Notes: a model not told the origin generated them from the letters alone. Shown: positions 8,950 through 16,684, counted from the stretch's first letter. The stretch is 32,000 nt of DNA from Candidatus Finniella inopinata (GCA_945877185.1 CAMCRD010000012.1:1-32000); one strand, 5' to 3'. Made by a program: numbers and translations.

Positions 8950-9063
8950 TTAATCGTCACACGACAGCCTTATTCTAGCCTGACTCTTTATGGGTTGGGT
9001 TCCTAAAGCTTGTTTTGCCGTAGAGCGCAGAGCAAAGCTGTTGACCCAAGAAGGAAGTTGAAT

Positions 9064-9462
9064 ATGTTAGTACTTACTAAAAAGGATGGCACACCCATCG
9101 CAGTGTTTGAAAATTATCCAGAGCTTTATCAGCATATCCGGAATCAAGAAAACTCGAAGCTTCTGGAAAGCCACCCCGAATTTGGCCAATCTTTCTGGAG
9201 CTTTCTGGTGCATTTGCCAGAAAGGATTCCAGAGCTTATTAATACGTTAAAAAAAGACCATGACGTAGAAGTCTTGCGTGAGGCTTGGCGTCAGCAACTC
9301 TCAGTCGTTGAAATGTGTGAAGGCGACTTTAAAAATATCCGGCAGATTTTGGTGACGCCAAATATTAACATTGATGCCTTACGGGAGGATTGGTGCCTGG
9401 ATTACTGTGATGCCCATGGCATGTCTGTCACTGAATCTGATGAATACTTTAAAAAACCATGA
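9064..9462 (+). CDS. Hypothetical protein, 132 aa
   Basis: Not recognised. The start at 9064 is preferred over an in-frame ATG 54 nt upstream because GAAGGAAG lies directly before it, and MLVLTKKDGTPIAVFENYPELYQHI reads like a natural N-terminus. The protein is soluble, acidic and largely helical, with no signal peptide or membrane segment. It carries two similar short stretches, LREAWRQQL and LREDWCLDY, possibly a degenerate helical repeat. It stands alone between two long non-coding regions rich in inverted repeats, suggesting an accessory or mobile cargo gene. Confidence 0.6.
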   Translation: MLVLTKKDGTPIAVFENYPELYQHIRNQENSKLLESHPEFGQSFWSFLVHLPERIPELINTLKKDHDVEVLREAWRQQLSVVEMCEGDFKNIRQILVTPNINIDALREDWCLDYCDAHGMSVTESDEYFKKP

Positions 9463-9468
9463 TCAATA

Positions 9469-9587
9469 ATTCCGGTTGAGGGTTTGCATCAAGCAGTACG
9501 GGATAAGAACCGGAATGGAAAGGATGGTTGATTCCCCTTTTATTCCATTCCGGTTCGCCGCCTTGATTTTATTGCTATACTTGATGC
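9469..9587. repeat. Nested inverted repeat with mutually exclusive pairings
   Basis: GAACCGGAATGGAA (9507-9520) and TTCCATTCCGGTTC (9543-9556) form a perfect 14-bp stem with a 22-nt loop. An outer pair GCATCAAG (9486-9493) / CTTGATGC (9580-9587) is also perfect. In addition, ATTCCGGTT (9469-9477), just after the stop of the 132-aa gene, can pair with the same AACCGGAAT used by the main stem. The RNA therefore has two exclusive folds, an arrangement seen in attenuators, although no terminator-type T-run follows. Alternatively it is a small palindromic repeat element. Confidence 0.6.
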
Positions 9588-9677
9588 CCTTCCAGTGGCA
9601 TTCGTGTTTTCATCATAAATGGGCATAGGACGGGGAGAGGATAATTTTACGATTGCCTCCTTCAGACCACCTAAACC

Positions 9678-9747
9678 ATCTAAAGCCCTTAAAGTTGGCT
9701 TTTTCTGCTAACCTCCGGCATCTAAACTTCATCTAAAGTTATCTAAA
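9678..9747. repeat. Phased ATCTAAA boxes
   Basis: ATCTAAA occurs at 9678-9684, 9720-9726, 9731-9737 and 9741-9747, with a related ACCTAAA at 9669-9675. The last three are spaced by 11 and 10 bp, one helical turn, so a protein could bind them on one face. Function unknown. Confidence 0.4.
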
Positions 9748-9953
9748 GTTTGCTCAACCCTGTGATGAAAGGATAAGGCATGCCGAAGGCTACTTATAAT
9801 GGGTTCTGGTCAGGCAAAGAAAGGTCTTCTTGTACATTCCGCTCACGGAGGGATGGAGCAATATCCCCCTCACCCCCTTGAGGAAGGGATGAGGAATTTA
9901 GCAGCATAATTTCAGTCATTGGCTGAGGGTTGAGGCATTGGCGCGGTCATTGG

Positions 9954-10364
9954 TTAAATTTCTTTCAATTTAAAAACACGGAACGTTTGATCTTTCTTGT
10001 ATTGCCCGTAAAGAGCGGGATGATCAGCCTTAAAGCGTTCCATATCCGGTATCGACCGGTTTTGCCCCTTCCAAGTGGCAAGGACGGTCTTCCCATCCAG
10101 GAGAATTTCATGCTTCTTCATATAGGCCATGATGCGAGCCTTGGTTATTTCTTCACGCTCAATTAACTTTTTCTTGGCCTTATAAATGAGCGCAAGGATC
10201 TCCACATCTTGTTGAATGTCTTTCGTAACCTGACAACCTGTGGCTTTAGATATTGGGTATAAGGATTGAACATCATGTAAACTCCTTGGTTTTGGGGCTT
10301 TTCTTTTTAACACATGCCCCCCTGCTTCTTTTTGCGGGTCTGGTAGAAATTGTTGCTGGTTCAT
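9954..10364 (-). CDS. Stand-alone C-terminal domain of a YqaJ-type phage recombinase (relic or small protein)
   Basis: 136 residues. The C-terminal half resembles the tail that follows the nuclease core in YqaJ-type viral exonucleases: a coiled-coil helix (IYKAKKKLIEREEITKARIMAYMKKHEIL), then DGKTVLATWKGQNRSIPDMERFKADHPALYGQY and RVFKLKE. The nuclease core is absent. The N-terminal 45 residues are polar and not recognised. A plausible Shine-Dalgarno (AAAGGAA) precedes the ATG at 10364, so this may be an expressed small protein rather than a plain deletion remnant. The gene is divergent from the methylase, sharing a 117-bp region with an operator-like palindrome (10403-10422). Confidence 0.6.
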   Translation of the reverse strand: MNQQQFLPDPQKEAGGHVLKRKAPKPRSLHDVQSLYPISKATGCQVTKDIQQDVEILALIYKAKKKLIEREEITKARIMAYMKKHEILLDGKTVLATWKGQNRSIPDMERFKADHPALYGQYKKDQTFRVFKLKEI

Positions 10365-10402
10365 AACGGCAAATTCCTTTCGTATAGCTTATTGTAGCAT
10401 AA

Positions 10403-10422
10403 TGAGGTATTATAGTACCATA
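10403..10422. promoter_or_regulatory. Operator-like palindrome, GGTA-N6-TACC, copy 1
   Basis: TGAGGTATTATAGTACCATA is an imperfect palindrome with half-sites GGTA and TACC six bases apart. It contains TATAGT (10411-10416), a good -10 match for rightward transcription toward the methylase at 10482. The same element, identical at 16 of 20 bases, lies at 17927-17946 upstream of the holin gene. Confidence 0.55.
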
Positions 10423-10481
10423 AAATATTTCTTATGTGTCAAAAAATGGTTTCAATTTTTTATGTGTAAAGGAGTTATGGT

Positions 10482-12317
10482 ATGGATAGGGGTAGACCGG
10501 AAGCAATCAAGGACAGGGCGGTTCTTTTTGAGATTTTCAAGCGCGTGGAGAGCTACCTGTGGGATGCCAATGTAGAATCTGGGCTACCCCGCTTCCTTGA
10601 GCTTGCCAACCTCATATTTTTGAAACTTTTGGAAGAGCGGCAAAAAGACCCTTTATGGGCGTCACTGAAATCTGAGCAAAACAAAATACAATACCTTAAT
10701 GGGTTTATCATTCCAAGTTTACAAGCAAAATATAAGGCACAGGATATTTTCGCCGAATCTAAAATAACCAATGAAACCGTTGTCAAAAAGATTGTGGCTA
10801 TTTTGGATAATTACCATCTGGCGTCTTTTGACTCAGATATTTTAGGTGATGCTTTTGAATATTTCTTGAGGAACAACATATCGTCAAAGCAAAACTTGGG
10901 GCAATATTTTACGCCCCGTCCTATTGTCAAAGCAATGGTTGCCTTGGTATCGCCGACAAACAAAGACACGGTTTATGATCCTTTTTGTGGCACGGGCGGA
11001 CTTTTAACAGGGGCGTTCAATACCATCAAGGAAAGGGAGTCGACCGTCGACCTTGACCCCTCAAAAGAAAAAAATATAACAACCCTATTTTTTGGCAAGG
11101 ATGTTTCTATTTCAACCCGTGTTGCTAAAATGAATGCTATCCTGCACTGGGGTGACCACAGCGGCATTGAACAGGTTGCCAACACCCTTGAGCACCCGAT
11201 ACGCGAAAAGTATTCCGTCGGCCTTACAAATGTCCCCTTTGCCCGTGACTTAAAAAACTACCCGTACAATGAGTTGTACGAAAACGGGCTTGCGAGGAAA
11301 AAGACAGATGTCCTGTCCATCCTCCACCTTTTTCAATCCATCCAAACAGGTGGGAGGATGGCTGCCATTGTTCCCGAAGGTTTTTTGTTTGGCACAGAGC
11401 GTGCTGACGCCAGGCGGTTTTTAACGAACAATGCCGATCTCCGGCTTGTTGTGTCTTTGCCCCATGGGGCTTTTCTCCCCTATACGAATGTAAAGACGGC
11501 CATCGTATATTTTGAAAATATCCGTTGCCCCAAGCAGAAAGACCATTTTTGGTACTTCGATGTTGATGAGTGGCAAAATTGCCTTGACACCCTACAAAAC
11601 AAAAATTTCAATGGCTCGTCAGAAGAAGAGCTAATCTCCCTTGGTTATGTGAAAGTCCCCTTTGAAAAAATACGACAAAATAATGAAAACTGGATTGGCA
11701 AACATTATTCAGACAGCAGTGCCGCCCATTCGCTCTATCCCCTTGTACCCCTTGGCAAATTGGTCAATTTCATCTCTACGGGTTTTTCCTACAATACCAA
11801 CCAGTTATCAGATGATGGCATTCCCCTGTTCACCTTGAAATCTGTGAAAAAAGATTTTTTCCTCAATTGCGAAACAAAATTTTTGAAGTATGAAACACAC
11901 ACAGATAAAAAGAACACCTGCGTTGAAGGGGATATACTCATTGCAATGAAGGACAAGAACAGGGAATCTGCCATTCTGGGACGGGCAACTATTGCCAATA
12001 AGAATGGAATATTTTCATCTGACCTGGTTAAACTTGAGGTTGATGCAAAGAATCTGGTATTAAGCGAATACTTGTATTATTTCTTCAAAAACGAAACGTA
12101 TATCAAGGAAATCAAGAAGTTTTCTGCGGGAAGCATTGTCAAGAGCATCACTTTGGAAAATATGGCATCGATCAAAATCCCCCTTCCGCCCCTCATCGTA
12201 CAAAAGGAAGTGGTCAAGGAGTTTAACCAATATGAAAAAATGATTATGGCACAGAATGAAACCGCCAATTTCTTTCATGAGAAATGCCAGGAGCGACTGA
12301 AATCACTTTGGGCGTAA
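10482..12317 (+). CDS. N6-adenine DNA methyltransferase fused to an HsdS-like recognition domain
   Basis: 611 residues. The N-terminal helical domain (1-130) is HsdM-like. NLGQYFTPRPIVKAMV (138-153) is motif X, and DPFCGTGG (166-173) is motif I, the SAM-binding loop. The catalytic motif IV, normally (N/D)PPF/Y, reads TNVPF (249-253). Residues from about 415 form one target-recognition domain of the HsdS type, ending in the typical SITLENMASIKIPLPPLIVQKEVV and a C-terminal helix. One polypeptide thus carries methylation and a half-site specificity module and may dimerise. No hsdR or other nuclease is adjacent, so it looks like a solitary methylase, probably modifying phage or host DNA. A strong AAGGAG site precedes the ATG. 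Confidence 0.85.
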   Translation: MDRGRPEAIKDRAVLFEIFKRVESYLWDANVESGLPRFLELANLIFLKLLEERQKDPLWASLKSEQNKIQYLNGFIIPSLQAKYKAQDIFAESKITNETVVKKIVAILDNYHLASFDSDILGDAFEYFLRNNISSKQNLGQYFTPRPIVKAMVALVSPTNKDTVYDPFCGTGGLLTGAFNTIKERESTVDLDPSKEKNITTLFFGKDVSISTRVAKMNAILHWGDHSGIEQVANTLEHPIREKYSVGLTNVPFARDLKNYPYNELYENGLARKKTDVLSILHLFQSIQTGGRMAAIVPEGFLFGTERADARRFLTNNADLRLVVSLPHGAFLPYTNVKTAIVYFENIRCPKQKDHFWYFDVDEWQNCLDTLQNKNFNGSSEEELISLGYVKVPFEKIRQNNENWIGKHYSDSSAAHSLYPLVPLGKLVNFISTGFSYNTNQLSDDGIPLFTLKSVKKDFFLNCETKFLKYETHTDKKNTCVEGDILIAMKDKNRESAILGRATIANKNGIFSSDLVKLEVDAKNLVLSEYLYYFFKNETYIKEIKKFSAGSIVKSITLENMASIKIPLPPLIVQKEVVKEFNQYEKMIMAQNETANFFHEKCQERLKSLWA

Positions 12318-12369
12318 TTTTAAACAGGGAATGCCTTTTATTGTTCACGAAAACCAAGGGGTAGCTGTA

Positions 12370-13881
12370 TTAAAATCTCCACACTCCCCTTGAGCGTGGT
12401 ATTTTGTTAGTTATGAAGAAACTGGTATCATAATAATAATTTTTCAATGCTGTTATGGTAGCTCTAATTATTGGAAACAATAGGATCAATAAGCCAATAC
12501 ATAGAGGCAGGGAAGCAAGGTGCATAAAGAAAGTTCGATACCCCTCAAGAGGATTACCAACTGCAAGGGGCGTCATATCACTTACAGAAAGCTGGGCAAC
12601 AGATCCCGCCAGGTAATGCCCGTAAGCGATTGCCATAGGCCAGAAACTCATGAGGATGCCTTTAAAACGAGGAGGCGCATGTTGGGATATCTTTGAAATG
12701 CTGACGGGTGTAATCCAGCATCCCCCGATGGCTTGAATGAATAAGACGCCAACTATCCATATAAGAGGAATGGAAGAGCCATTCTCTTGATATGTACTTA
12801 ATGCTAAAATACCAAAGCTAAGTGCAAAGCATAAAAAACCGATTCCCATTTTGATAAATCCATTCATGGGCTTTGTTTTTTCAAAATATCGGCGGCATAA
12901 CAAGAAAAGGAGAGGGCTGCAGAAGAGGATAAAAAGGGAGTCCAGGGAAAGGAGAGTAGCAGAGGGGATAACCGTACCCATCACTTGACGGTTTACAGCC
13001 TTTTCATAAAACAGCATTAAGGAAGTCCCCGCTTGCTCAACGAGAGCGCAACAGAAAACAAATAATAGTAGATAAGCTATAATCGTTAAAACGTCTTTTC
13101 TTTCCTGGGAATTGCACTGATAAAATATTTTCCCAAGATAGGCAATACTTCCAACCGTTATAATTCCCATGAGGCTATGAAAGGATTCCTGGTATTTAAA
13201 AACCAGATAGAGAAAGATAATAAGAGCTAGGTTGCTCCCATAGAGTGTCCATGAAGAAAGGGATGACTCTTCCTTATGGGAGGGGTGAAAGTGCATGTGC
13301 TTATAAACAAAGTAGGTTGACCCCATAAAAACAACAGCAAGCAGCATGATTCCATACTGCCATCCATAGGTTTTTCCAACCAGACCACAAATAAGAGGTG
13401 CAATACAGTTCCCTAAACAGGCTGCTGTGAAAAGAAAGGAATATACTTTATCTTTTTCAGGGTCTTTTGGATTCTCAAAGAGCATCCCTACAGCTGTCAA
13501 AAGGTTGGGCTTGGAATAGCCTGACCCAAGGCTTGTTAAAGCTAATCCCAAGAACATGAAATCAATAGAAGGAGATAAAACACATAAAAGTCCTAAAGAA
13601 CTTAGGAACCCTCCCAGCATGATAGTTTTTTTAACACCCAGCCCCTTATCAGCCATATAGCCGCCAAGGAGAGAGGTTCCATAACAGAGCATCATAAAGA
13701 TGGCGAAAAGATGGACTGCTTGGGTTTCCTTTAAAAAAAACTGGTTGATGGCGTAAAGAACAAAGATGGCTCTCAAGCCATAAAAGCCCCCGTTAAAAAG
13801 AATTTGGGTCGCATACACAGATTTAAAGTCTGTGAAATGTTGTTTCAAGTTATGCTGTTTTACTTTTGGCGTGTACCTCAT
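12370..13881 (-). CDS. POT-family (PTR2) proton-coupled peptide transporter-like MFS protein
   Basis: 503 residues with 12-14 hydrophobic segments. GGYMADKGLGVKKTIMLGG (73-91) matches the POT signature GG-x-x-AD-x-x-x-G, and LTSLGSGYSKPNLLTAVG (116-133) matches the TM4 region (GxGxxKPN). The TM1 motif ExxERFxYYG, whose acidic residues couple protons, is replaced by ILFNGGFYG (27-35), so substrate or coupling may differ from classic peptide carriers. POT relatives in intracellular bacteria import peptides and other nutrients. AGGAG lies about 8 nt before the ATG. The gene is 11 bp downstream of a 223-aa gene and probably co-transcribed with it. Confidence 0.85.
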   Translation of the reverse strand: MRYTPKVKQHNLKQHFTDFKSVYATQILFNGGFYGLRAIFVLYAINQFFLKETQAVHLFAIFMMLCYGTSLLGGYMADKGLGVKKTIMLGGFLSSLGLLCVLSPSIDFMFLGLALTSLGSGYSKPNLLTAVGMLFENPKDPEKDKVYSFLFTAACLGNCIAPLICGLVGKTYGWQYGIMLLAVVFMGSTYFVYKHMHFHPSHKEESSLSSWTLYGSNLALIIFLYLVFKYQESFHSLMGIITVGSIAYLGKIFYQCNSQERKDVLTIIAYLLLFVFCCALVEQAGTSLMLFYEKAVNRQVMGTVIPSATLLSLDSLFILFCSPLLFLLCRRYFEKTKPMNGFIKMGIGFLCFALSFGILALSTYQENGSSIPLIWIVGVLFIQAIGGCWITPVSISKISQHAPPRFKGILMSFWPMAIAYGHYLAGSVAQLSVSDMTPLAVGNPLEGYRTFFMHLASLPLCIGLLILLFPIIRATITALKNYYYDTSFFITNKIPRSRGVWRF

Positions 13882-13892
13882 GGCTACAACTC

Positions 13893-14564
13893 CTAACCGA
13901 AAAATTTTAAGCAGGGGTTAGATTTTAAATAATTTCGGATAGCGGGGTTGGCACTTTGATCCTCCCATAACGTTTGCCGGAAATCTCGGTTAACGTCATC
14001 CATAAGGTCGATCAGTTTATCAAAGGTTTTTTGACTTGCAGGGATCAGCAATTGCGTTTTTGTACCTGTTATTGTGGGAACCTTGTCCTTATGGGTAGCC
14101 AGTTGTTCATACGCAGCCAAAATATAACCATCTGGCCTATCTTCTGCTTCCACAAGCACGTTTAAAGCGTCCGCATGGTCACCACAAAATAAAAGGATTC
14201 GTTCCAAGGTTTTCAACTGGAATTGAATGAGGATCATGCCATGCAACGTTTCATCTTCTTCGATCAATTCGTCGAGGTCGTCCGTTGCGATATCAGGAAA
14301 GTGGCAAACGACAGTTCCGTCTTCTAGTTCTTCTCCCTGTTCATCGCTATGGATTTTCAAGTTGATTTCACATTCCAGCCTGTGAAAAAGGTCACAAGCA
14401 GCAAGGGTATAATGGGGATGCCCTTTCTCTTGGATTTCGGTTATAAACCCTGTGACTGGGTTTTGAAGTGATTTTTTCTTTTGAACAGGGGTGGGGTTAG
14501 AAACTACGAGTTTTAAGTGGGCGTTTTTCTTCTGAGCTTTGGGATCATTAAAAGATACTGACAT
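13893..14564 (-). CDS. Hypothetical protein, 223 aa
   Basis: Not recognised. The first 45 residues are basic and disordered-looking (QKKNAHLKLVV, VQKKKSLQ). The rest is an acidic soluble domain with a strongly negative stretch (DLDELIEEDE) followed by an amphipathic helix (LIQFQLKTLERILLF). No membrane segments or catalytic motifs are visible. It is the first gene of a likely operon with the POT carrier, reading from the minus-strand half of the symmetric promoter at 14610-14646. The phage-like neighbourhood suggests accessory cargo, but no function can be given. Confidence 0.6.
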   Translation of the reverse strand: MSVSFNDPKAQKKNAHLKLVVSNPTPVQKKKSLQNPVTGFITEIQEKGHPHYTLAACDLFHRLECEINLKIHSDEQGEELEDGTVVCHFPDIATDDLDELIEEDETLHGMILIQFQLKTLERILLFCGDHADALNVLVEAEDRPDGYILAAYEQLATHKDKVPTITGTKTQLLIPASQKTFDKLIDLMDDVNRDFRQTLWEDQSANPAIRNYLKSNPCLKFFG

Positions 14565-14606
14565 AATGTTGTTTCTCTTTTTCTAAAATTGATTTATGTA
14601 TCACTT

Positions 14607-14649
14607 ATATTGACATATATAAACGTATATAGTATATATATGTCAATAT
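14607..14649. promoter_or_regulatory. Mirror-symmetric divergent promoter in a 15-bp inverted repeat
   Basis: ATATTGACATATATA (14607-14621) and its exact reverse complement (14635-14649) flank a 13-bp centre. Each arm carries a perfect TTGACA. On the plus strand TTGACA (14610-14615) is followed after 17 nt by TATATA (14633-14638). On the minus strand TTGACA (14646-14641) is followed after 17 nt by TTTATA (14623-14618). Both would be strong promoters, facing the 14908 regulator and the 14564 operon. The two polymerase sites overlap completely, so only one direction can be occupied at a time. Confidence 0.7.
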
Positions 14650-14766
14650 TATATGTGTTGTAACATAAAAATTTCAGCTAAAAATTTGCCGTTAATGCCA
14701 TTTAATTGATTTTGTCAGCAAAGATGTTGTCCATAATCAAATGAATTGAAGTGTCCTTAAAATAAG

Positions 14767-14796
14767 TTGTAAATGATTCTGAAATTTATTTATAAT
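14767..14796 (+). promoter_or_regulatory. Candidate proximal promoter of the Xre-type regulator
   Basis: TTGTAA (14767-14772), 18 nt, then a perfect TATAAT (14791-14796), about 110 nt upstream of the ATG at 14908. The surrounding AT richness lowers confidence. Confidence 0.4.
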
Positions 14797-14907
14797 TTAT
14801 TTATAATTTATAGATATATTTAAGATAAAACGAAGGGGGCTGGTTATATTGATAAATGGTGAGATTTATGTTATGCTTCTTTATCTAAATAAGAAAGATT
14901 CTATTTT

Positions 14908-15201
14908 ATGAATAAAAAAAATATCCCCCGAGAGCCAGGGCTGAGGCTTCGTAATTTAAGGGAACAGCTAGGTCTTTCAAGGGCAGAGTTTGCCGCAATT
15001 ACAGGCACAAGTGCCAGTACGATGAGGTCTTTGGAAATTGGCAACCTCGAACTCGCTCCCTCCAAAGCTCTCTTATATTCTAATCTGTTCATGTATATGT
15101 TTGAGGTAGATTCTGACGAGGCTAGTAGTGATATGATATTGTATGGTGAACAAAGAGATACCCAGCCAAGTAGAAAGAAGATCATTATCAGGAAGGCTTA
15201 G
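14908..15201 (+). CDS. Xre-family helix-turn-helix regulator, 97 aa
   Basis: An HTH_3-type domain spans about residues 10-60: LRLRNLREQLGLSRAEFAAITGTSASTMRSLEIGN contains the Q/R-x-x-L-G-L-S-x-x-x-F/L-A pattern, the turn and the recognition helix. A basic tail (PSRKKIIIRKA) ends the protein. Such small proteins repress prophage, plasmid or accessory operons, often their own promoter. The divergent symmetric promoter to its left is the obvious candidate target, but this is inference. The Shine-Dalgarno is weak. Confidence 0.8.
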   Translation: MNKKNIPREPGLRLRNLREQLGLSRAEFAAITGTSASTMRSLEIGNLELAPSKALLYSNLFMYMFEVDSDEASSDMILYGEQRDTQPSRKKIIIRKA

Positions 15202-15282
15202 TGTTTAAGCTGGAACCGTACCCCCTTTATAATCCAAGGTAAGTCCGGAATATTTTTTGGGTCATTTCCAGTGCCATACGAT

Positions 15283-16623
15283 TTATATAGCGGGAATAGA
15301 TTTATTATATAACCTGCGTTTACGTTGTAATTCTGTAAAATGTTTGATTCCATAGAGAAAACCAAAGGCGGTAGGCAAAGTGATAATCCAAAGCCCGAAG
15401 TGACCAAAGCAACTTCCCAGGTATATGAGTCCGAATGAGGTTATTACATACATCAAGGCTCTGGATATTGACCATAGAATGCTTGCGAAAGTGAACCGAC
15501 GATAAACCGGAAAATGACTCATAAAAACAGCATATGACGGCATCGCCTCTAATGCCATAATAACAGTTAATGCCTGTATGAAGAATAACTGGGTGGCACT
15601 TGTCAAATTTATAGCCAAAAAAGGCAAGGATATCAGCAAAAAAAGCCCCAAAGTTCCTCTTATCCTGTTGATCTTTAGGGGATGAATTCGATAACTGAGG
15701 TATGTTACAAAAATACTGCAAATTAGAGCAATTAAGGACAAAAAGAAATTATGTCTGATAATATCTTCAGGAGAGTATCCGAAACTTTCTTTTAGGGTCG
15801 GATTAAAATAAAAATATGTTATGTACATACACAGAGGTACCCCACAAGATATCAAAAAATATGATACCAAAGTTTTAGTTTTTACAGGCTCTTTCCAAGT
15901 CGCATTGACTACTGCTCCCTCCTCTGTTCCGAGACGAGCATCGGATTCAAGGTGTGTTTTCTGTGTCTCTTCTTTCATCCATAGTCTTTCCATTTCGAGA
16001 AATTCAGGAGTTTCTCGAAGGCGAGTTCGAGCAAATGCGCCGACAATCGCAATAGCTGCTCCAACCCAAAAGGCATAACGCCAATTCAAACCGGAATTGG
16101 TAACAAAAAAAGCAATGCCAAGAGCGAACAATACCCCTAAATTAGCAGATACGTCTAAAAATGCAGTGGCTGGATAACGAGCAGGAAGTTGAATCGACTC
16201 TGTTAGATAAATTTCCGCTGCTGTAATTTCTCCCATAGATGAGATGCCTTGAGCGATTCGACAGAATATCATAATCCAAGACGCAGCTATGCCGATTTGG
16301 GCATAGGTCGGAAGGTTGGCCATCGCAATGCAGGAAATCGCCATCATGACGGTTGTAATAATGATCGTTGGTTTTCGACCAATACGATCGCCAATTCTTC
16401 CAAGGATCAGGGCGCCAATTGGCCTGAAAACGAAGGTAGAACAAAATGCGGTAGCCGCCAGAATAGATGTTGTAAAGGGATCAGTTTTGGGAAAGAAAAG
16501 TTCATTGAGAAGCACAGCCATGTGTACATAGAGCATCAGGTCAAAATATTCCAGGAATGTACCGACCTGTAAGAGAGCAATCGATTCTTTTTGCTCTCGG
16601 CTTAGAGATGAAAGTAGTTGCAT
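15283..16623 (-). CDS. MFS transporter, metabolite:H+ symporter (ProP-like, MHS) family
   Basis: 446 residues, about 12 TM segments. FLEYFDLMLYVHMA (23-36) is close to the MHS TM1 signature (FxExFDFxxYG), GRIGDRIGRK (75-84) is MFS motif A, and CRIAQGISSMGEITAAEIYLTE (121-142) matches the QG-x-x-x-GGE region of ProP/ShiA-like carriers. LRETPEF (about 209) is the typical MHS loop after TM6. The substrate is unknown; ProP-type osmolyte or organic-acid proton symport is likely. AAGGAAG stands before the ATG. It is a paralogue of the carrier at 415-1722 and sits between phage-like genes. Confidence 0.87.
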   Translation of the reverse strand: MQLLSSLSREQKESIALLQVGTFLEYFDLMLYVHMAVLLNELFFPKTDPFTTSILAATAFCSTFVFRPIGALILGRIGDRIGRKPTIIITTVMMAISCIAMANLPTYAQIGIAASWIMIFCRIAQGISSMGEITAAEIYLTESIQLPARYPATAFLDVSANLGVLFALGIAFFVTNSGLNWRYAFWVGAAIAIVGAFARTRLRETPEFLEMERLWMKEETQKTHLESDARLGTEEGAVVNATWKEPVKTKTLVSYFLISCGVPLCMYITYFYFNPTLKESFGYSPEDIIRHNFFLSLIALICSIFVTYLSYRIHPLKINRIRGTLGLFLLISLPFLAINLTSATQLFFIQALTVIMALEAMPSYAVFMSHFPVYRRFTFASILWSISRALMYVITSFGLIYLGSCFGHFGLWIITLPTAFGFLYGIKHFTELQRKRRLYNKSIPAI

Positions 16624-16654
16624 ATTTCTTCCTTTTTTCTCTTATGTCTTTGCT

Positions 16655-16684
16655 TTATTGCTATCAATGAACACCTTTGTCAAC
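16655..16684 (-). promoter_or_regulatory. Candidate promoter of the second MHS transporter
   Basis: A perfect TTGACA lies on the minus strand at 16684-16679. The -10 is poor: CAATAA at 18 nt spacing (16660-16655). The gene starts at 16623 with a good Shine-Dalgarno. Confidence 0.35.

Larger units (their letters stand above)
8601..9063. other. Gene-poor structured region
   Basis: 463 nt without a convincing gene. It holds an imperfect hairpin (GGAATCCAGG 8661-8670 with CCTGAATCCC 8684-8693, 8 of 10 pairs) and a strong intrinsic terminator at 8744-8763. It also holds a two-part stem at 8773-8811 whose inner hairpin CGGCC-TTCG-GGTCG (8781-8794) is a UUCG tetraloop, and a weaker terminator-like hairpin at 8926-8949. 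An AGGAG followed 7 nt later by GTG at 8726 opens a short frame reading MAQINLAL, like the start of IS256-family transposases, but it ends after 31 codons without further similarity. A small RNA ending at 8763 is possible. Confidence 0.4.
9463..9953. other. Non-coding region with nested and competing hairpins
   Basis: 491 nt without a supported gene. It contains the hairpin system described at 9469-9587, a weak terminator-like stem AAAGCC/GGCTTT (9682-9687, 9697-9702) followed by TTC, and a set of ATCTAAA boxes at 9678-9747. A further imperfect CCTCA...TGAGG stem lies at about 9868-9896. A 36-codon frame at 9799-9909 has no features supporting it. Confidence 0.45.
14565..14907. other. AT-rich divergent regulatory region
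   Basis: 343 nt between the divergent 223-aa gene and the Xre-type gene, far richer in A+T than the flanks. It contains the symmetric promoter pair (14607-14649), a second rightward promoter candidate (14767-14796) and a tandem TTTATAATTTAT-type repeat at about 14786-14812. No gene is seen. Confidence 0.6.

Noticed and set aside
9799-9909. 36-codon plus-strand frame with a weak GAAGG upstream
   Set aside because: It overlaps an inverted repeat, and the sequence shows no protein-like pattern.
12424-12437. Partial match TGGTATCATAATA to the GGTA-N6-TACC operator
   Set aside because: Only one half-site is present and it lies inside the POT gene's coding end.
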